From CAVVNN01 sp963749605 (GTDB taxonomy: Bacteria > Actinomycetota > Thermoleophilia > Solirubrobacterales > 70-9), in NCBI GenBank assembly GCA_963749605.1, contig CAVVNN010000002.1, positions 744,001 to 808,000 of the forward strand: a stretch of 64,000 nt of DNA. The letters run 5' to 3'. Positions 33,787 through 43,351 of this stretch are shown in pieces. Both the position numbers and the translations under genes were made by a program. How positions within the stretch are numbered: the first letter of the stretch is position 1; each line of letters begins with the position of its first letter. Under the pieces are notes generated by a model. That model was not told where the DNA came from and did no database searches. It was given only the letters and a program-made list of their open reading frames with translations.

Positions 33787-34554
33787 ATGAGGGTCGAGGG
33801 CAGAGGAGCGCTGGTCGCGGGCGGGGCTTCGGGGCTGGGCGAGGCGACCGCGCGGGCGCTGGCCGGGGCCGGGGCGAGCGTGACGATCGCCGACCTCAAC
33901 GCCGAGAAGGGCGCCGCCCTGGCCGCAGAGCTGGGCGCGAGCGCGAGCTTCGTCGAGGCGGACGTGACCGACGAGGCGGGGGTGTCCGCGGCGGTCGAGC
34001 GGGCCGCGGCCGCCGATGGCGGGCTGCGCATCTCGGTCTGCTGCGCGGGGATCGGCTGGGCCGAGCGGATAGCCCACAAGGGCGGCCCCCACAACCTCGA
34101 GTACTTCTCCAACGTGGTCAAGGTGAACCTGATCGGCACCTTCAACGTGCTGCGGCTGGCCGCGGCGACGATGAGCGAGAACGAGCCCGACGAGGAGGGC
34201 GAGCGCGGCGTCTGCGTCAACACCGCCTCGATCGCCGCCTTCGACGGCCAAATCGGCCAGGTCGCCTACGCGGCCTCGAAGGGCGGCATCGTCGGCATGA
34301 CCCTGCCCGCGGCGCGCGACATGGCCTCGCGCGGGGTGCGGGTGGTGACGATCGCCCCCGGCCTCTTCGACACGCCGCTGCTCGCCGCCCTGCCCGAGGA
34401 GGCGCGCGAGGCGCTCGGCGCCGGCATCCCCTTCCCCTCGCGCCTCGGCCGGCCCGCCGAATACGCACAGCTGGTCGGCCAGATCGTCGCCAACCCGATG
34501 CTCAACGGCGAGACGATCCGCCTCGACGGCGCCCTGCGAATGCCCCCGAAGTAG
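33787..34554 (+). CDS. SDR-family dehydrogenase (3-hydroxyacyl-CoA dehydrogenase type II-like)
   Basis: 255 residues. Cofactor motif GALVAGGASGLGEATARAL (TGxxxGxG type, with AGG), then IADLNAEKGAALAAELG favouring NAD. Catalytic Ser is in VNTASIAAFDGQIGQ and Tyr/Lys in VAYAASKGGIVGMT. The C-terminal PGLFDTPLLAALPEEAREAL and GRPAEYAQLV match HSD17B10-like fatty-acid SDRs. Likely role in acyl-CoA oxidation (inference). Its stop abuts the stop of the next, convergent gene with no gap. Confidence 0.9.
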   Translation: MRVEGRGALVAGGASGLGEATARALAGAGASVTIADLNAEKGAALAAELGASASFVEADVTDEAGVSAAVERAAAADGGLRISVCCAGIGWAERIAHKGGPHNLEYFSNVVKVNLIGTFNVLRLAAATMSENEPDEEGERGVCVNTASIAAFDGQIGQVAYAASKGGIVGMTLPAARDMASRGVRVVTIAPGLFDTPLLAALPEEAREALGAGIPFPSRLGRPAEYAQLVGQIVANPMLNGETIRLDGALRMPPK

Positions 34555-35484
34555 TCATTCTGTCCCTTCGGCCTCGGGATCGCGCCAGACGCGCTTGCGC
34601 CATGGCGGGCTGATCGCGAAGCGGGGCATGCGGCCGGCGGCGGCGATCCGCTCGAGCGGGATCAGGTGGACCTGGCCGCCGCGGGTGAGGCGGTCGAAGT
34701 GCGGGAGGAAGCCCCTGGCGTTGCCGGCGTGGCTGCCGCCGGAGACGAAGAGCCAGCGGGTCTCCGGGCCCCAGCCGTTCTTGGCGCGAATGCCAACCGC
34801 CTCGAACAGCGACTTGAGCGGGCCGATGCCCGCATCCGAGGGCCAGTTGAGCGGGCCCCTGCCGTAGTTGTAGCCGTTGTGGGAGGAGGCGCGCTCGTCG
34901 ATCCCGCCATCGGACCGGATGCGGACCTGGACGCCCTCCCAGTCGTCCGCGTGGTAACCGGCGTCGCCGACGATCGGCACCCCGCGCAGGGTGGCGGAAT
35001 CTGCGTAATAGGTCCAGTACTGGAGATAGAGGTTGCCGGCGCGATGGCCCGCGCAGTCGGAGCCTTCGGCTTCGGATTCCGCGGCCGCGCCGGGACGGCA
35101 ATCGACGACGTGGACGAAGGCGGAGACCGGGAGGCCCTTCCGGGTGCGACGAACGAGGTCATGGCCGGGAGCGTCTGCGCACACGTTGCTGCGGCAGCGG
35201 CGGAAGTTGACCGGGACGGCGCGCGAGCCCCGCTCGAAGGCGATGCTCGGCATGTGGTCGCCGGCGAGCTTGCCGACCTCGGTGCCGTAGGCGGCGATCA
35301 GGTGCGGCTCGTCGCCGCAGCTGCCGGCCATCGACGCCCCGCAGAGGATCTTCTCGAAGACCGAGTCGGCGAGCGCCGTGCCGGGCACCCGCACCCCCGC
35401 CGCCGCCAGCCCGACCAGCAGCAGGCAGACGAGCGACACAAGCCCCACCCACTCGACCGTCGACTGCCCCCGCTCCGACTCCAT
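34555..35484 (-). CDS. Flp/TadE-type prepilin-like N-terminus fused to a Vps62-like domain
   Basis: 309 residues. The start MESERGQSTVEWVGLVSLVC has the Flp/Tad signature G-Q-S-T-V-E-W with a hydrophobic helix, as in Tad pilins and pseudopilins. After a Cys-containing segment, residues ~150-300 (NLYLQYWTYYADSATL, YHADDWEGVQVRI, HNGYNYGRGPLNW) resemble Vps62/DUF946-like proteins. No tad genes are nearby. The Tad-type signal suggests membrane insertion and perhaps processing, with a large exposed domain. Function unknown. Confidence 0.75.
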   Translation of the reverse strand: MESERGQSTVEWVGLVSLVCLLLVGLAAAGVRVPGTALADSVFEKILCGASMAGSCGDEPHLIAAYGTEVGKLAGDHMPSIAFERGSRAVPVNFRRCRSNVCADAPGHDLVRRTRKGLPVSAFVHVVDCRPGAAAESEAEGSDCAGHRAGNLYLQYWTYYADSATLRGVPIVGDAGYHADDWEGVQVRIRSDGGIDERASSHNGYNYGRGPLNWPSDAGIGPLKSLFEAVGIRAKNGWGPETRWLFVSGGSHAGNARGFLPHFDRLTRGGQVHLIPLERIAAAGRMPRFAISPPWRKRVWRDPEAEGTE

Positions 35485-35569
35485 GCGACGACGCTAGGAA
35501 GGCGCGGCCTACACGTGTGTGGACGGCGTGCCGAAAGGCGCACCGCCGTGTCACGACTTCGGAACGCGG

Positions 35570-36982
35570 CTAGAGGTTCTGGATCTCGGCCGCGATCTCG
35601 GCCGCGGCCTTCTTCGCGTCGTCGAACAGCATCGACGTGTTCGGCTCGTAGAAGAGGTCGTTGTCGATGCCGGCGAAGCCGGGGCTGAGCGAGCGCTTGA
35701 TCACGATCACCTGCTGGGCCTGGTCGACTTCGATGATCGGCATCCCGGCGATCGGGCTGTCAGGGTCGTTTTTCGCCGCCGGGTTGGTGACGTCGTTGGC
35801 GCCGACCACCACCGCGACGTCGGTGCGCGACATCTCGGGGTTGATCTCCTCCATCTCCTTCAGCTGCTCGTAGGGCACGTCGGCCTCGGCCAGCAGCACG
35901 TTCATGTGGCCGGGCATGCGGCCCGCGACGGGGTGGATCGCGTAGCTGACGGTGACGCCGCGCTTCTCCAGCTCGTCGGCGACCTCCTTGATCGCGTGCT
36001 GAGCCTGGGCGACGGCGAGCCCGTAGCCGGGCACGATCACGACCGAGTCGGCGTAGGCGAGCTTGATCGCCGCGTCCTGGGCGCCGATCGAGGTGACCGG
36101 GCGCTGCTCGGCGGCCCCGGCGCTGGCGGCGGGCGCGCCGCCGAAGCCGGCGAAGAGGACGTTGCCGACCGAGCGGTTCATCGCGGTCGCCATCGCCAGC
36201 GTGAGGATCGTTCCCGAGGAGCCGACCAGGGTGCCGGCGACGATCAGGGCGACGTTGTCGAGCGCGAAGCCGGCGGCGGCGGCGGAGAGGCCGGTGAAGG
36301 CATTGAGCAAGGAAATCACGACCGGCATGTCGGCGCCCCCGATCGGCAGCACGACCAGATTGCCGAGCACCGCGGCGGCGACGAGGATGCCGATGAAGAC
36401 ACCCTGCGAGGGATTGTCGTGGTTGACGGCGATGCAGACGCAGGCGGCGAGGATGCCGAGCAGCAGCAGCGCGTTTATGACCTGCTGGCCCGGTATCGCC
36501 ATCGGGCGGGTGGGAATCACTTCCTGCAGCTTTCCGAAGGCGACGTTCGAGCCCCAGAAGGAGACCGAGCCGATCACCGCGGCGAAGAGGACGGGGATCA
36601 GCGTTTCGAGCGGGATCGTCTCGCCCAGCGAGATCCCGTGGCGGATCTCCGACCAGGCGATCAGCGCCACGGCGCCACCGCCGACGCCGTTGTAGAGGGC
36701 GACCATCTGCGGCATCTGGGTCATCTGGACGCGGATCGAGGCGACCACGCCGACCGCAGTGCCGACGCCCAGGCCGATGACGATCAGCCCCCAGTTGCCG
36801 ATCCCGTCGAGCAGCAGCGTCGTCACCACGGCGACCGCCATGCCGACCGCGGCGACCATGTTTCCCTGCTTGGCGGTGGTCGGGTGCGTGCCGCGTTTGA
36901 CCCCGATGATGAAGAGCGAGAAGGCGACGATGTAGAGCGCGGTGGCGGCGTCCCCGCCCGGCTTCAGCACGGCCAAGAGCAT
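35570..36982 (-). CDS. pntB: NAD(P) transhydrogenase subunit beta
   Basis: 470 residues. About nine membrane helices occupy the first ~290 residues, then the NADP-binding domain: IVPGYGLAVAQAQHAIKEVA, YAIHPVAGRMPGHMNVLLAE, VVVGANDVTNPAAKNDPDSP and IKRSLSPGFAGIDNDLFYE. With PntA1/PntA2 it forms the proton-coupled transhydrogenase that makes NADPH from NADH. Start overlaps the end of pntA2 by one base. Confidence 0.95.
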   Translation of the reverse strand: MLLAVLKPGGDAATALYIVAFSLFIIGVKRGTHPTTAKQGNMVAAVGMAVAVVTTLLLDGIGNWGLIVIGLGVGTAVGVVASIRVQMTQMPQMVALYNGVGGGAVALIAWSEIRHGISLGETIPLETLIPVLFAAVIGSVSFWGSNVAFGKLQEVIPTRPMAIPGQQVINALLLLGILAACVCIAVNHDNPSQGVFIGILVAAAVLGNLVVLPIGGADMPVVISLLNAFTGLSAAAAGFALDNVALIVAGTLVGSSGTILTLAMATAMNRSVGNVLFAGFGGAPAASAGAAEQRPVTSIGAQDAAIKLAYADSVVIVPGYGLAVAQAQHAIKEVADELEKRGVTVSYAIHPVAGRMPGHMNVLLAEADVPYEQLKEMEEINPEMSRTDVAVVVGANDVTNPAAKNDPDSPIAGMPIIEVDQAQQVIVIKRSLSPGFAGIDNDLFYEPNTSMLFDDAKKAAAEIAAEIQNL

Positions 36983-37296
36983 CAGGAGCCGCCCTTTTTG
37001 TCAGCGGCGGGTTTTGATTTCGGCTTTTTGGAGAACATGCCGAGCATCCGGTCGGTGACCATGAAGCCGCCGACGACGTTGATCGTGCCGAAGGCGATCG
37101 CGATCGTGCCGATGATGTACTCGAGCGGGTCGTTGGCGTAGCCGACGACGATCAGCCCCCCGAGCATGACGATCCCGTGGATCGCGTTGGTCTGCGACAT
37201 CAGCGGCGTGTGCAGGGTGGTCGGCACCTTCGAGATCACCTCGAAGCCGACGAAGGCGGCGAGGACGAAGATCGTGATCTCGGTGAACAGGCTCAT
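36982..37296 (-). CDS. pntA2: NAD(P) transhydrogenase subunit alpha part 2 (membrane)
   Basis: 104 residues with about three membrane helices (ITIFVLAAFVGFEVISKVPT; HGIVMLGGLIVVGYA; IAIAFGTINVVGGFMVTDRM). THLHTPLMSQTNAIHG-type segment (LHTPLMSQTNAIHGIV) is the family signature. The split alpha subunit (A1 plus A2) is typical of actinobacteria and Rhodospirillum. Its start overlaps pntA1 by 4 nt. Confidence 0.93.
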   Translation of the reverse strand: MSLFTEITIFVLAAFVGFEVISKVPTTLHTPLMSQTNAIHGIVMLGGLIVVGYANDPLEYIIGTIAIAFGTINVVGGFMVTDRMLGMFSKKPKSKPAADKKGGS

Positions 37297-38411
37297 TTTG
37301 CGGCCCTCTCGTTGCGGACCTCGCCGCCCTGGGTGATGCAGGCGGCGGCGACGATGTCGTCCTCGAAGTCGACGCTGACCTTGCCCTCCTCGTCGATCAG
37401 CAGCCCGAGCAGGTTCTCCAGGTTCTTGGCGTAGAGCTGGGAGGCGGGCGCCGGCATCTCGCTTGGCAGGTTGCGCGGGCCGATCACCTTGACGCCGTTC
37501 TCGAGCACCGTCTCCCCCGCCTGCGTCAGCTCGCAGTTGCCGCCGCTCTCGGCGGCGAGGTCGACGATCACCGAGCCGGGCGCCATCCCGCGCACCGCGT
37601 CGGCGGTGATCAGCAGCGGCGCCGGGCGGCCGGGGATCGCGGCGGTGGTGACGACGATGTCCTGCTTGGCGGCGTTCTCGCCGAGCGCGTCGCGCACCTG
37701 CGCGTTCTCCTCGTCGGTGAGCGGGCGGGCGTAGCCGCCCTCGCCCTCGGCGTCGGGGATGAAGTCGAGCTCCAGCGGCCGGCCGCCGAGCGAGGCGATC
37801 TGCTCCCAGGCGGCGCGGCGGATGTCGAAGCCGGTGACGATCGCGCCCAACCGCTTCGCCGTGGCGACGGCCTGCAACCCGGCGACGCCGGCGCCGAGGA
37901 CGAGGACCTTGGCCGGCGGAACGGTTCCTGCGGCGGTGGTCATCATGCCGAAGAAGCGGCCCGACTCGCGGGCGGCGATCAGGGTCGCGGCGTAGCCGGC
38001 GGCGGCGGCCTGCGAGGAGAGCGCGTCCATCGCCTGGGCGCGGGTGGTGCGCGGGATCGCCTCCATCGCGAAGCTGGTGACCCCCGCCGCGGCGAGCGCC
38101 CGGTTGGTCTCGGCCGAGGTCCAGGGGGCGAGGTGGCCGATCAGGAGCTGGTTGGAGTTGAGCTTGCCGATCTCCTCAGCCGAGGGGACGGCGACGCGAA
38201 GGACCACGTCGGCGCCCCAGGCGGCGCCGGCCTCGCCGACCTCGGCCCCGGCCTCCGCGTACTGGGAGTCGGGATGGCCGGCTGCCTCGCCGGCGCCGGA
38301 CTCGACCACGACGTCGACGTGCTCGTTGCGCTTCAGCGATTTGACTACGTCAGGGACGAGCGCAACCCGGCGCTCCCCTTCGGCGGTCTCTGTCGGAACT
38401 CCGATCTTCAT
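37293..38411 (-). CDS. pntA1: NAD(P) transhydrogenase subunit alpha part 1
   Basis: 372 residues. MKIGVPTETAEGERRVALVP is the alanine-dehydrogenase/PntA start. SSQAAAAGYAATLIAA and the NAD loop VLVLGAGVAGLQAVATAKRL follow, then VTTAAIPGRPAPLLITADAV. It is soluble and binds NAD(H). First gene of the pntA1-A2-B operon; all junctions overlap. The 45-bp gap upstream to the next gene on the same strand leaves little room for its own promoter, but a site there is possible. Confidence 0.95.
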   Translation of the reverse strand: MKIGVPTETAEGERRVALVPDVVKSLKRNEHVDVVVESGAGEAAGHPDSQYAEAGAEVGEAGAAWGADVVLRVAVPSAEEIGKLNSNQLLIGHLAPWTSAETNRALAAAGVTSFAMEAIPRTTRAQAMDALSSQAAAAGYAATLIAARESGRFFGMMTTAAGTVPPAKVLVLGAGVAGLQAVATAKRLGAIVTGFDIRRAAWEQIASLGGRPLELDFIPDAEGEGGYARPLTDEENAQVRDALGENAAKQDIVVTTAAIPGRPAPLLITADAVRGMAPGSVIVDLAAESGGNCELTQAGETVLENGVKVIGPRNLPSEMPAPASQLYAKNLENLLGLLIDEEGKVSVDFEDDIVAAACITQGGEVRNERAAK

Positions 38412-38456
38412 CGCTGACGGCGCGGGAGCCTATGACAACCGGCCGGGCTCGTGCCG

Positions 38457-39503
38457 TCAGCCCACCAACGAGGCGAGTCGCTCGATGGTGTGGAGCTGCT
38501 CGTCGCGGTCGACGTGGACCGGGGAGACGATGAGGCGGTCGATCCCCGCGCCACGGAAACGCTCGACCCGCTCGGCGACCTCGTCCTCGGTCCCGACCAG
38601 CGAGGTGGCCTCGACGATCTCGTCGGGCATCGCCTCGAAGGCGCCGGCCCGGTCGCCGTCCTGGAAGCGGCTCTGCACCTCGTCGGCGATCTCGCCGAAG
38701 CCGAAGCGGTGGGCGAGGTCGACGTAGAAGTTGGTCTTGCGGCTGCCCATGCCGCCGAAGTAGAGGACCAACCCTGCCTTGACAACGCTCTTCGCCGCCT
38801 CCAGGTCGCCGTCGATCGCCACCTGCAGCGAGGGCGAAACCTCGAGGTCGGAGCGCTGCCGGCCGCCCTTGGCGAAGCCGGCCTCGAGGTGCTCCCCCCA
38901 GGTCGCCTCGAAAGCGTCGACGCTGAAGAAGATCGGGATCCAGCCGTCGGCGATCTCAGCCGCCAGCTCCACCGATTTGCGCCCGATTGCGCCGAGGAAG
39001 ACGGGGATCTCATTGCGCTCGGGATGGAAGTTGAGCTTCAGCGCCTTGCCCTCGCCGCCCGGCAGCGGCAGCGTGTAGTGCTCGCCGGGGTGCTCGAGCT
39101 TTCCCTCGCGGGCGACGATCTCGCGGACCACTTCGACGTACTCGCGGGTCCGCCCCCAGGGCTTCGCGTAGGGGACTCCGTACCAGCCTTCGGAGACCTG
39201 TGGGCCCGACGGGCCGAAGCCGAAGACGAAGCGGCCGCCGGAGAGCTTGTCGATCGTCGCGCCGGCCATCGCGGCGGCGGCGGGCGGGCGGGCGGGAACC
39301 TGCATAATCGCCGCGCCGAGCTTGATCGTGGTCGTCTGCGGGACGAGCCAGGCGAGGACGCTGACCACGTCGGAGCCGTAGGACTCGGCCACCCAGACCG
39401 ACTCGAAGCCGGCCGCCTCGGCGGCCTTGACCGCTTCGGCGGCCTCCTCCCCGGCGGGGCCGATCCCCCAGTAGCCGAGGTTCAGTCCAAGCTTCAGCGA
39501 CAT
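38457..39503 (-). CDS. LLM-class F420-dependent oxidoreductase
   Basis: 348 residues. LGLNLGYWGIGPAGEEAAEA at the N-terminus, VWVAESYGSDVVSVLAWL, LGAAIMQVPARPPAAAAMAG and FVFGFGPSGPQVSEGWYGVP are typical luciferase-like/F420 family segments. The N-terminal G-Y-W-G resembles actinobacterial enzymes annotated as F420-dependent methylene-tetrahydromethanopterin reductase-like. Substrate unknown. Divergent from the P-type ATPase gene by 19 bp. Confidence 0.88.
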   Translation of the reverse strand: MSLKLGLNLGYWGIGPAGEEAAEAVKAAEAAGFESVWVAESYGSDVVSVLAWLVPQTTTIKLGAAIMQVPARPPAAAAMAGATIDKLSGGRFVFGFGPSGPQVSEGWYGVPYAKPWGRTREYVEVVREIVAREGKLEHPGEHYTLPLPGGEGKALKLNFHPERNEIPVFLGAIGRKSVELAAEIADGWIPIFFSVDAFEATWGEHLEAGFAKGGRQRSDLEVSPSLQVAIDGDLEAAKSVVKAGLVLYFGGMGSRKTNFYVDLAHRFGFGEIADEVQSRFQDGDRAGAFEAMPDEIVEATSLVGTEDEVAERVERFRGAGIDRLIVSPVHVDRDEQLHTIERLASLVG

Positions 39504-39522
39504 CCGCCGCGCACCCTATTGA

Positions 39523-41976
39523 ATGTCCGTAATGAGCACCGCCGGAACACTTGACGCAGCGGGCGCCCGGGGCCTCTCCGGCGCCGAGGCTGAGAAGCGG
39601 CTGCGCAAGCTCGGGCTGCCGCCGGAGACCTCCTCCCGTTCGGTCTCCAGCATCGTCGCCGCCAACGTCTTCACGCTGTTCAACGCGATCATCGGCGCCT
39701 TCTTCGTCCTCGACGTGGCGCTCGGGCTCTACGCCGACTCGCTCTTCGGGCTGATCGCGGTGATCAACTCCTACATCGGGATCCGCCAGGAGCTGAAGGC
39801 GAAGCGGACCCTCGACGAGCTGGCTGTGCTGGTCGCCCCCCACGCGCGGGTGGTCCGCGACGGCGAGACGGCGAAGCTGCTGGCGACCGAGGTCGTCCTC
39901 GGCGACGTCGTCCACGTCGAGCCCGGCGACCAGCTCGTCGCCGACGGCGAGGTGATCCGCACCCGCGGCATGACGCTGGACGAGTCGATGCTGACCGGCG
40001 AGGCCGACGGGGTGCGCAAGGGCCTCGGCGAGCGGGCGCTCTCGGGCTCCTTCTGCATCTCCGGCTCCGGCTACTACGTGGTCGACGCGGTTCGCGAGGA
40101 CAGCTACGCCGGGCGCCTCGCGGGCGAGGCGAAGGCGTTCCGCCACCCGCCCTCGCCGTTGCAGGACGAGGTCAACCGGGTGATCGTCGCCTGCGCCTAC
40201 CTGATGGCGCCGCTGGCGGCGGTCCTGATCCTGGCGCTGAAGGTGCGCAACACCGGGATCGAAGAAGCGGCGCAGACGGCGACCGCCGGGCTGGTGACGC
40301 TGATCCCGGAGGGGCTGGTGCTGCTGATGAGCGTCACCTTCGCGGTCGCGGCGGTGCGGCTGGCGCGTCGCGACACCCTGGTCCAGCAGATGAGCGCGAC
40401 CGAGAGCCTCGCCTCCGTCGACACGATCTGCGTCGACAAGACCGGAACGCTGACCGACGGCGAGCTGCGACTGATCGGGGTGGAGGTCGCCGAGGGGGTC
40501 GAGGAGGCGGCCGCCCACGCGGCGCTGGGACGGTTCGCGGCGAGCGCCGGCGAGCGCAACCGCACGCTGGAAGCGATCGCCGAGCGCTTTCCGGGGAAGC
40601 CCGGGCGGGTCAGCGCCGAGGTGCCGTTCTCATCGGAGTGGAAGTGGAGCGGGTTGACCACCGGCTCGACCACATACGTGCTCGGCGCGCCGGACGTGCT
40701 CGCCGAGGCCGGCGCGCTGACCCTGCCTCCGGCGCTGGCGCGCAAGCTGGAGGAGGAGACCGCGGCGGGCCGCCGCGTCGTCGCCTTCGGCGAGACGAGG
40801 GAGGCGCTGCCCGCCAACCCTTCGGCGCAGGCGCCGCCGGTGGCGGCGCCTGTCGCCCTGGTTGTCCTCGAGGAGACGCTGCGCCCCGACGCGGCCGAGA
40901 CGATCGCCGCCATGCGCGAGCAGGACGTCGACCTGAAGCTGATCTCGGGAGACGCCCGCGCCACGGTCACCGCGGTCGCCTACGGCGTCGGCGTGCCGCG
41001 CGATGCCGGGGTGATCGAGGGAACCGAGCTCCCCGAGGATCCCGAGGAGCTGGCAGAGGCGGCCAAGCGCAACACGATCTTCTGCCGGATCAAGCCCGAG
41101 CAGAAGAAGGCGCTGGTCGACGCGCTCTCGAAGGCGGGGCGCTACACGGCGATGATCGGCGACGGCGTCAACGACGTGCCGGCGCTGAAGCGGGCGCGGA
41201 TGGCGGTGGCGATGGGGTCGGGAGCGCAGGTGACCAAGGGCGTGGCCGACGTGGTGCTGCTCGAGGACGAGTTCGCGCGGCTGCCGCAGGCGGTCGGCGA
41301 GGGCCGGCGGATCGCCCGCAACATCCACCGCCTCGGGCGGCTGTACATGACCAAGACGATCTACGCCGCGGCGCTGATCCTGCTCGTCGCGGTGCCCGGG
41401 TTCGCCTTCCCCTTCCTCCCCCGCCACCTCACCCTGGCCGCCTTTCTGACGATCGGGATCCCCTCCTTCGTCCTCGCCCTGGCCCCCTCCGACGGGCCGC
41501 TCTACCGGGGGCGGCTGCTGCGCGCGCTCGCGGCCTTCGCGGTGCCGGCGGGGCTGGCCACCGCGATCGGCTCGATCCTCTCCTTCTTCCTCGTCGACAC
41601 CGTCTTCGGCGGCAGCCTCGAAGCCGGGCGCACCGCGGCGACGACGACCCTGATCGTGCTCGGCCTCAGCTTCGTCCTCCTCTTGGAGCGCGGCCCCGGC
41701 CGCGAGCACATCGCGATCCAGAGCTACATGCTGGCCCTGGTGGCCGGGCTGGGAGCGCTGTATGCGCTGATCCTCGCCGCCGCCCCGATCCGCGGCTTCT
41801 TCGAAATGGCCCTGCTCAACGCAACCCAGTGGTTCCTCGCCCTGTTCGCCGCCGCGATCGGCCTGACCATCGCCAGCCTGCTCTGGCGGCTGCCCCAGAT
41901 CGAACGCCTGGAAGCCGTCGAGGGACCGCCGGAGCCCGACGCGTTCAGTCCCGAGGGGGAAGCACGAACTGGGTGA
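39523..41976 (+). CDS. P-type cation-transporting ATPase, CtpE-like
   Basis: 817 residues (a second in-frame ATG at 39532 may be the start). Motifs: SMLTGEADGVRKG (actuator TGE), membrane motif LIPEGLVLLMS, phosphorylation site CVDKTGTLTDGE, and the hinge MIGDGVNDVPALKRARMAVA. The PEGL membrane motif and overall length match mycobacterial CtpE, linked to Ca2+ uptake; other divalent cations cannot be excluded. The N-terminus SGAEAEKRLRKLGLPPETSS also fits. C-terminal tail overlaps the convergent thioesterase gene by 32 bp. Confidence 0.9.
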   Translation: MSVMSTAGTLDAAGARGLSGAEAEKRLRKLGLPPETSSRSVSSIVAANVFTLFNAIIGAFFVLDVALGLYADSLFGLIAVINSYIGIRQELKAKRTLDELAVLVAPHARVVRDGETAKLLATEVVLGDVVHVEPGDQLVADGEVIRTRGMTLDESMLTGEADGVRKGLGERALSGSFCISGSGYYVVDAVREDSYAGRLAGEAKAFRHPPSPLQDEVNRVIVACAYLMAPLAAVLILALKVRNTGIEEAAQTATAGLVTLIPEGLVLLMSVTFAVAAVRLARRDTLVQQMSATESLASVDTICVDKTGTLTDGELRLIGVEVAEGVEEAAAHAALGRFAASAGERNRTLEAIAERFPGKPGRVSAEVPFSSEWKWSGLTTGSTTYVLGAPDVLAEAGALTLPPALARKLEEETAAGRRVVAFGETREALPANPSAQAPPVAAPVALVVLEETLRPDAAETIAAMREQDVDLKLISGDARATVTAVAYGVGVPRDAGVIEGTELPEDPEELAEAAKRNTIFCRIKPEQKKALVDALSKAGRYTAMIGDGVNDVPALKRARMAVAMGSGAQVTKGVADVVLLEDEFARLPQAVGEGRRIARNIHRLGRLYMTKTIYAAALILLVAVPGFAFPFLPRHLTLAAFLTIGIPSFVLALAPSDGPLYRGRLLRALAAFAVPAGLATAIGSILSFFLVDTVFGGSLEAGRTAATTTLIVLGLSFVLLLERGPGREHIAIQSYMLALVAGLGALYALILAAAPIRGFFEMALLNATQWFLALFAAAIGLTIASLLWRLPQIERLEAVEGPPEPDAFSPEGEARTG

Positions 41977-42400
41977 CGATCAGATTCGCCGCGAGACGAG
42001 GCTCCTCGCCAGTACGGCGCCGCTCCATCCTCACCTCGATCACCACCGTGCTCTTGCCGGTGTGGAGCGGCTCGGCGACAGCGACGATCTCGTCGCCCTC
42101 CAAGCCGGCTGCAAAGACGTTCAGCTTCAGCTCGATCGTGGTGAAGTTGTGTCCCGACGGAATGCTGCGGAAGGTGGCCCAGGCGGCAACGGTGTCGCCA
42201 AGGGCGGTCCACACTCCGCCATGCACGTAGCCGCCGGGGTGGAGGTGCCGCTTGTCGACGACGATCCTCCCCCTGGCATGGGAGTCCTCGATCTCCAGCG
42301 GATCGATCCCCAGGTGCCCCGGGAAGCTGTCGCCGAGGAAGGCGCGGACGTTCTCGGGCGTGATCGCCGAGCGGTCGTCGGTGGCCGGGGCGTCGCTCAT
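41945..42400 (-). CDS. PaaI-family hotdog-fold thioesterase
   Basis: 151 residues. The hotdog core reads HLHPGGYVHGGVWTALGDTV (HxGxxxxGxxxxxxD), followed by IELKLNVFAAG and VEPLHTGKSTVVIEVR-like strands. These enzymes hydrolyse aryl- or acyl-CoA thioesters in the cytoplasm. It is the last of three acyl-CoA genes on this strand, 12 bp after the enoyl-CoA hydratase gene. Confidence 0.9.
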   Translation of the reverse strand: MSDAPATDDRSAITPENVRAFLGDSFPGHLGIDPLEIEDSHARGRIVVDKRHLHPGGYVHGGVWTALGDTVAAWATFRSIPSGHNFTTIELKLNVFAAGLEGDEIVAVAEPLHTGKSTVVIEVRMERRRTGEEPRLAANLIVTQFVLPPRD

Positions 42401-42412
42401 CGCGGCGGGACC

Positions 42413-43330
42413 CTACTCGACGCCGAAGCCGCGCAGGCCGTGGTCGCCGAACGGCTCGTCGCGTTCCCGCACCGCCTCCTTGAAGCCGGACTCGGCGGCG
42501 CGGCGGACGAAGCCGTGGCCCTCCTCGGTATGGCGGGCGATCCCGTCGAAGAACGTCCCCAGCAACTGGGTCTGGTGCAGGCCCTGCGCGTAGAGCGACT
42601 GGTTGACGAGCATCTTCATCATCACCAGCTGGTTGATCGGCAGCCGCGCGACCCGCTCCAGCAGCCGCTCGAAGCGAGCGTCCAGCTCCTTCGCCGGGGC
42701 GGCCTCGGTCGCCAGCCCCCACTCAGCCGCCTCCGCACCGGTCAGCGAGTCGCCGGTCAGCAGCAGCCGCTTCGCCCGCATCGGCCCGACGCGGGCCGTC
42801 CACAGCGCCGTCGTCGGCGAGCCCCAGACGCGGGCGGGCGGGTAGCCGATCTTGGCGTCGGCGGCGATCACCAGCAGGTCCGAGCAGAGCGCCATGTCGG
42901 TGCCGCCGGCGACGCAGTAGCCGTGGACCTTGCAGATCACGGGCTTCTCGGAATGAAAGAGGCTCATGAAGCCGCGCACGTTGCGCCACATGAACTGGAA
43001 GTCGGTGACCGGGTCCCAGTTAGATTCGGGCGCGTGGTTGGCGGCGATCGTCGCCGGGTCGAGCGGCGAGCCCGGCGGCGCCTCCAGCCCCTCTCCCAGG
43101 CCGCTCATGTCGCCCTCGGCCGAGGCGACCAGGTCGTAGCCGCCGCAGAAACCAGTGCCGTTGCCGGCCAAGGCGATGACGTGCACGGCGGGGTCGAGGT
43201 TGGCGCGCTCGGCGCAGGCCGCGATCTCGGCCGGCATCAGCGGCGTGATCCCGTTCCCCCGCTCGGGCCGGTTCAGGGTGATCCGCGCGACCCGATCGCC
43301 CGTCTCGTAGGTGACCGTTTCAAGCTTCAT
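42413..43330 (-). CDS. Enoyl-CoA hydratase/isomerase (crotonase) family protein
   Basis: 305 residues. Crotonase features: YETGDRVARITLNRPERGNG, the oxyanion-hole segment VIALAGNGTGFCGGYDLVAS, and KPVICKVHGYCVAGGTDMAL. The second usual catalytic position reads GSPTTALWTARVGPMRAKRL, so a hydratase Glu is not obvious and isomerase or other crotonase chemistry is possible. Grouped with thiolase upstream and thioesterase downstream. Confidence 0.88.
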   Translation of the reverse strand: MKLETVTYETGDRVARITLNRPERGNGITPLMPAEIAACAERANLDPAVHVIALAGNGTGFCGGYDLVASAEGDMSGLGEGLEAPPGSPLDPATIAANHAPESNWDPVTDFQFMWRNVRGFMSLFHSEKPVICKVHGYCVAGGTDMALCSDLLVIAADAKIGYPPARVWGSPTTALWTARVGPMRAKRLLLTGDSLTGAEAAEWGLATEAAPAKELDARFERLLERVARLPINQLVMMKMLVNQSLYAQGLHQTQLLGTFFDGIARHTEEGHGFVRRAAESGFKEAVRERDEPFGDHGLRGFGVE

Positions 43331-43351
43331 CGCGCCAGCCGTTCGCCCTGT

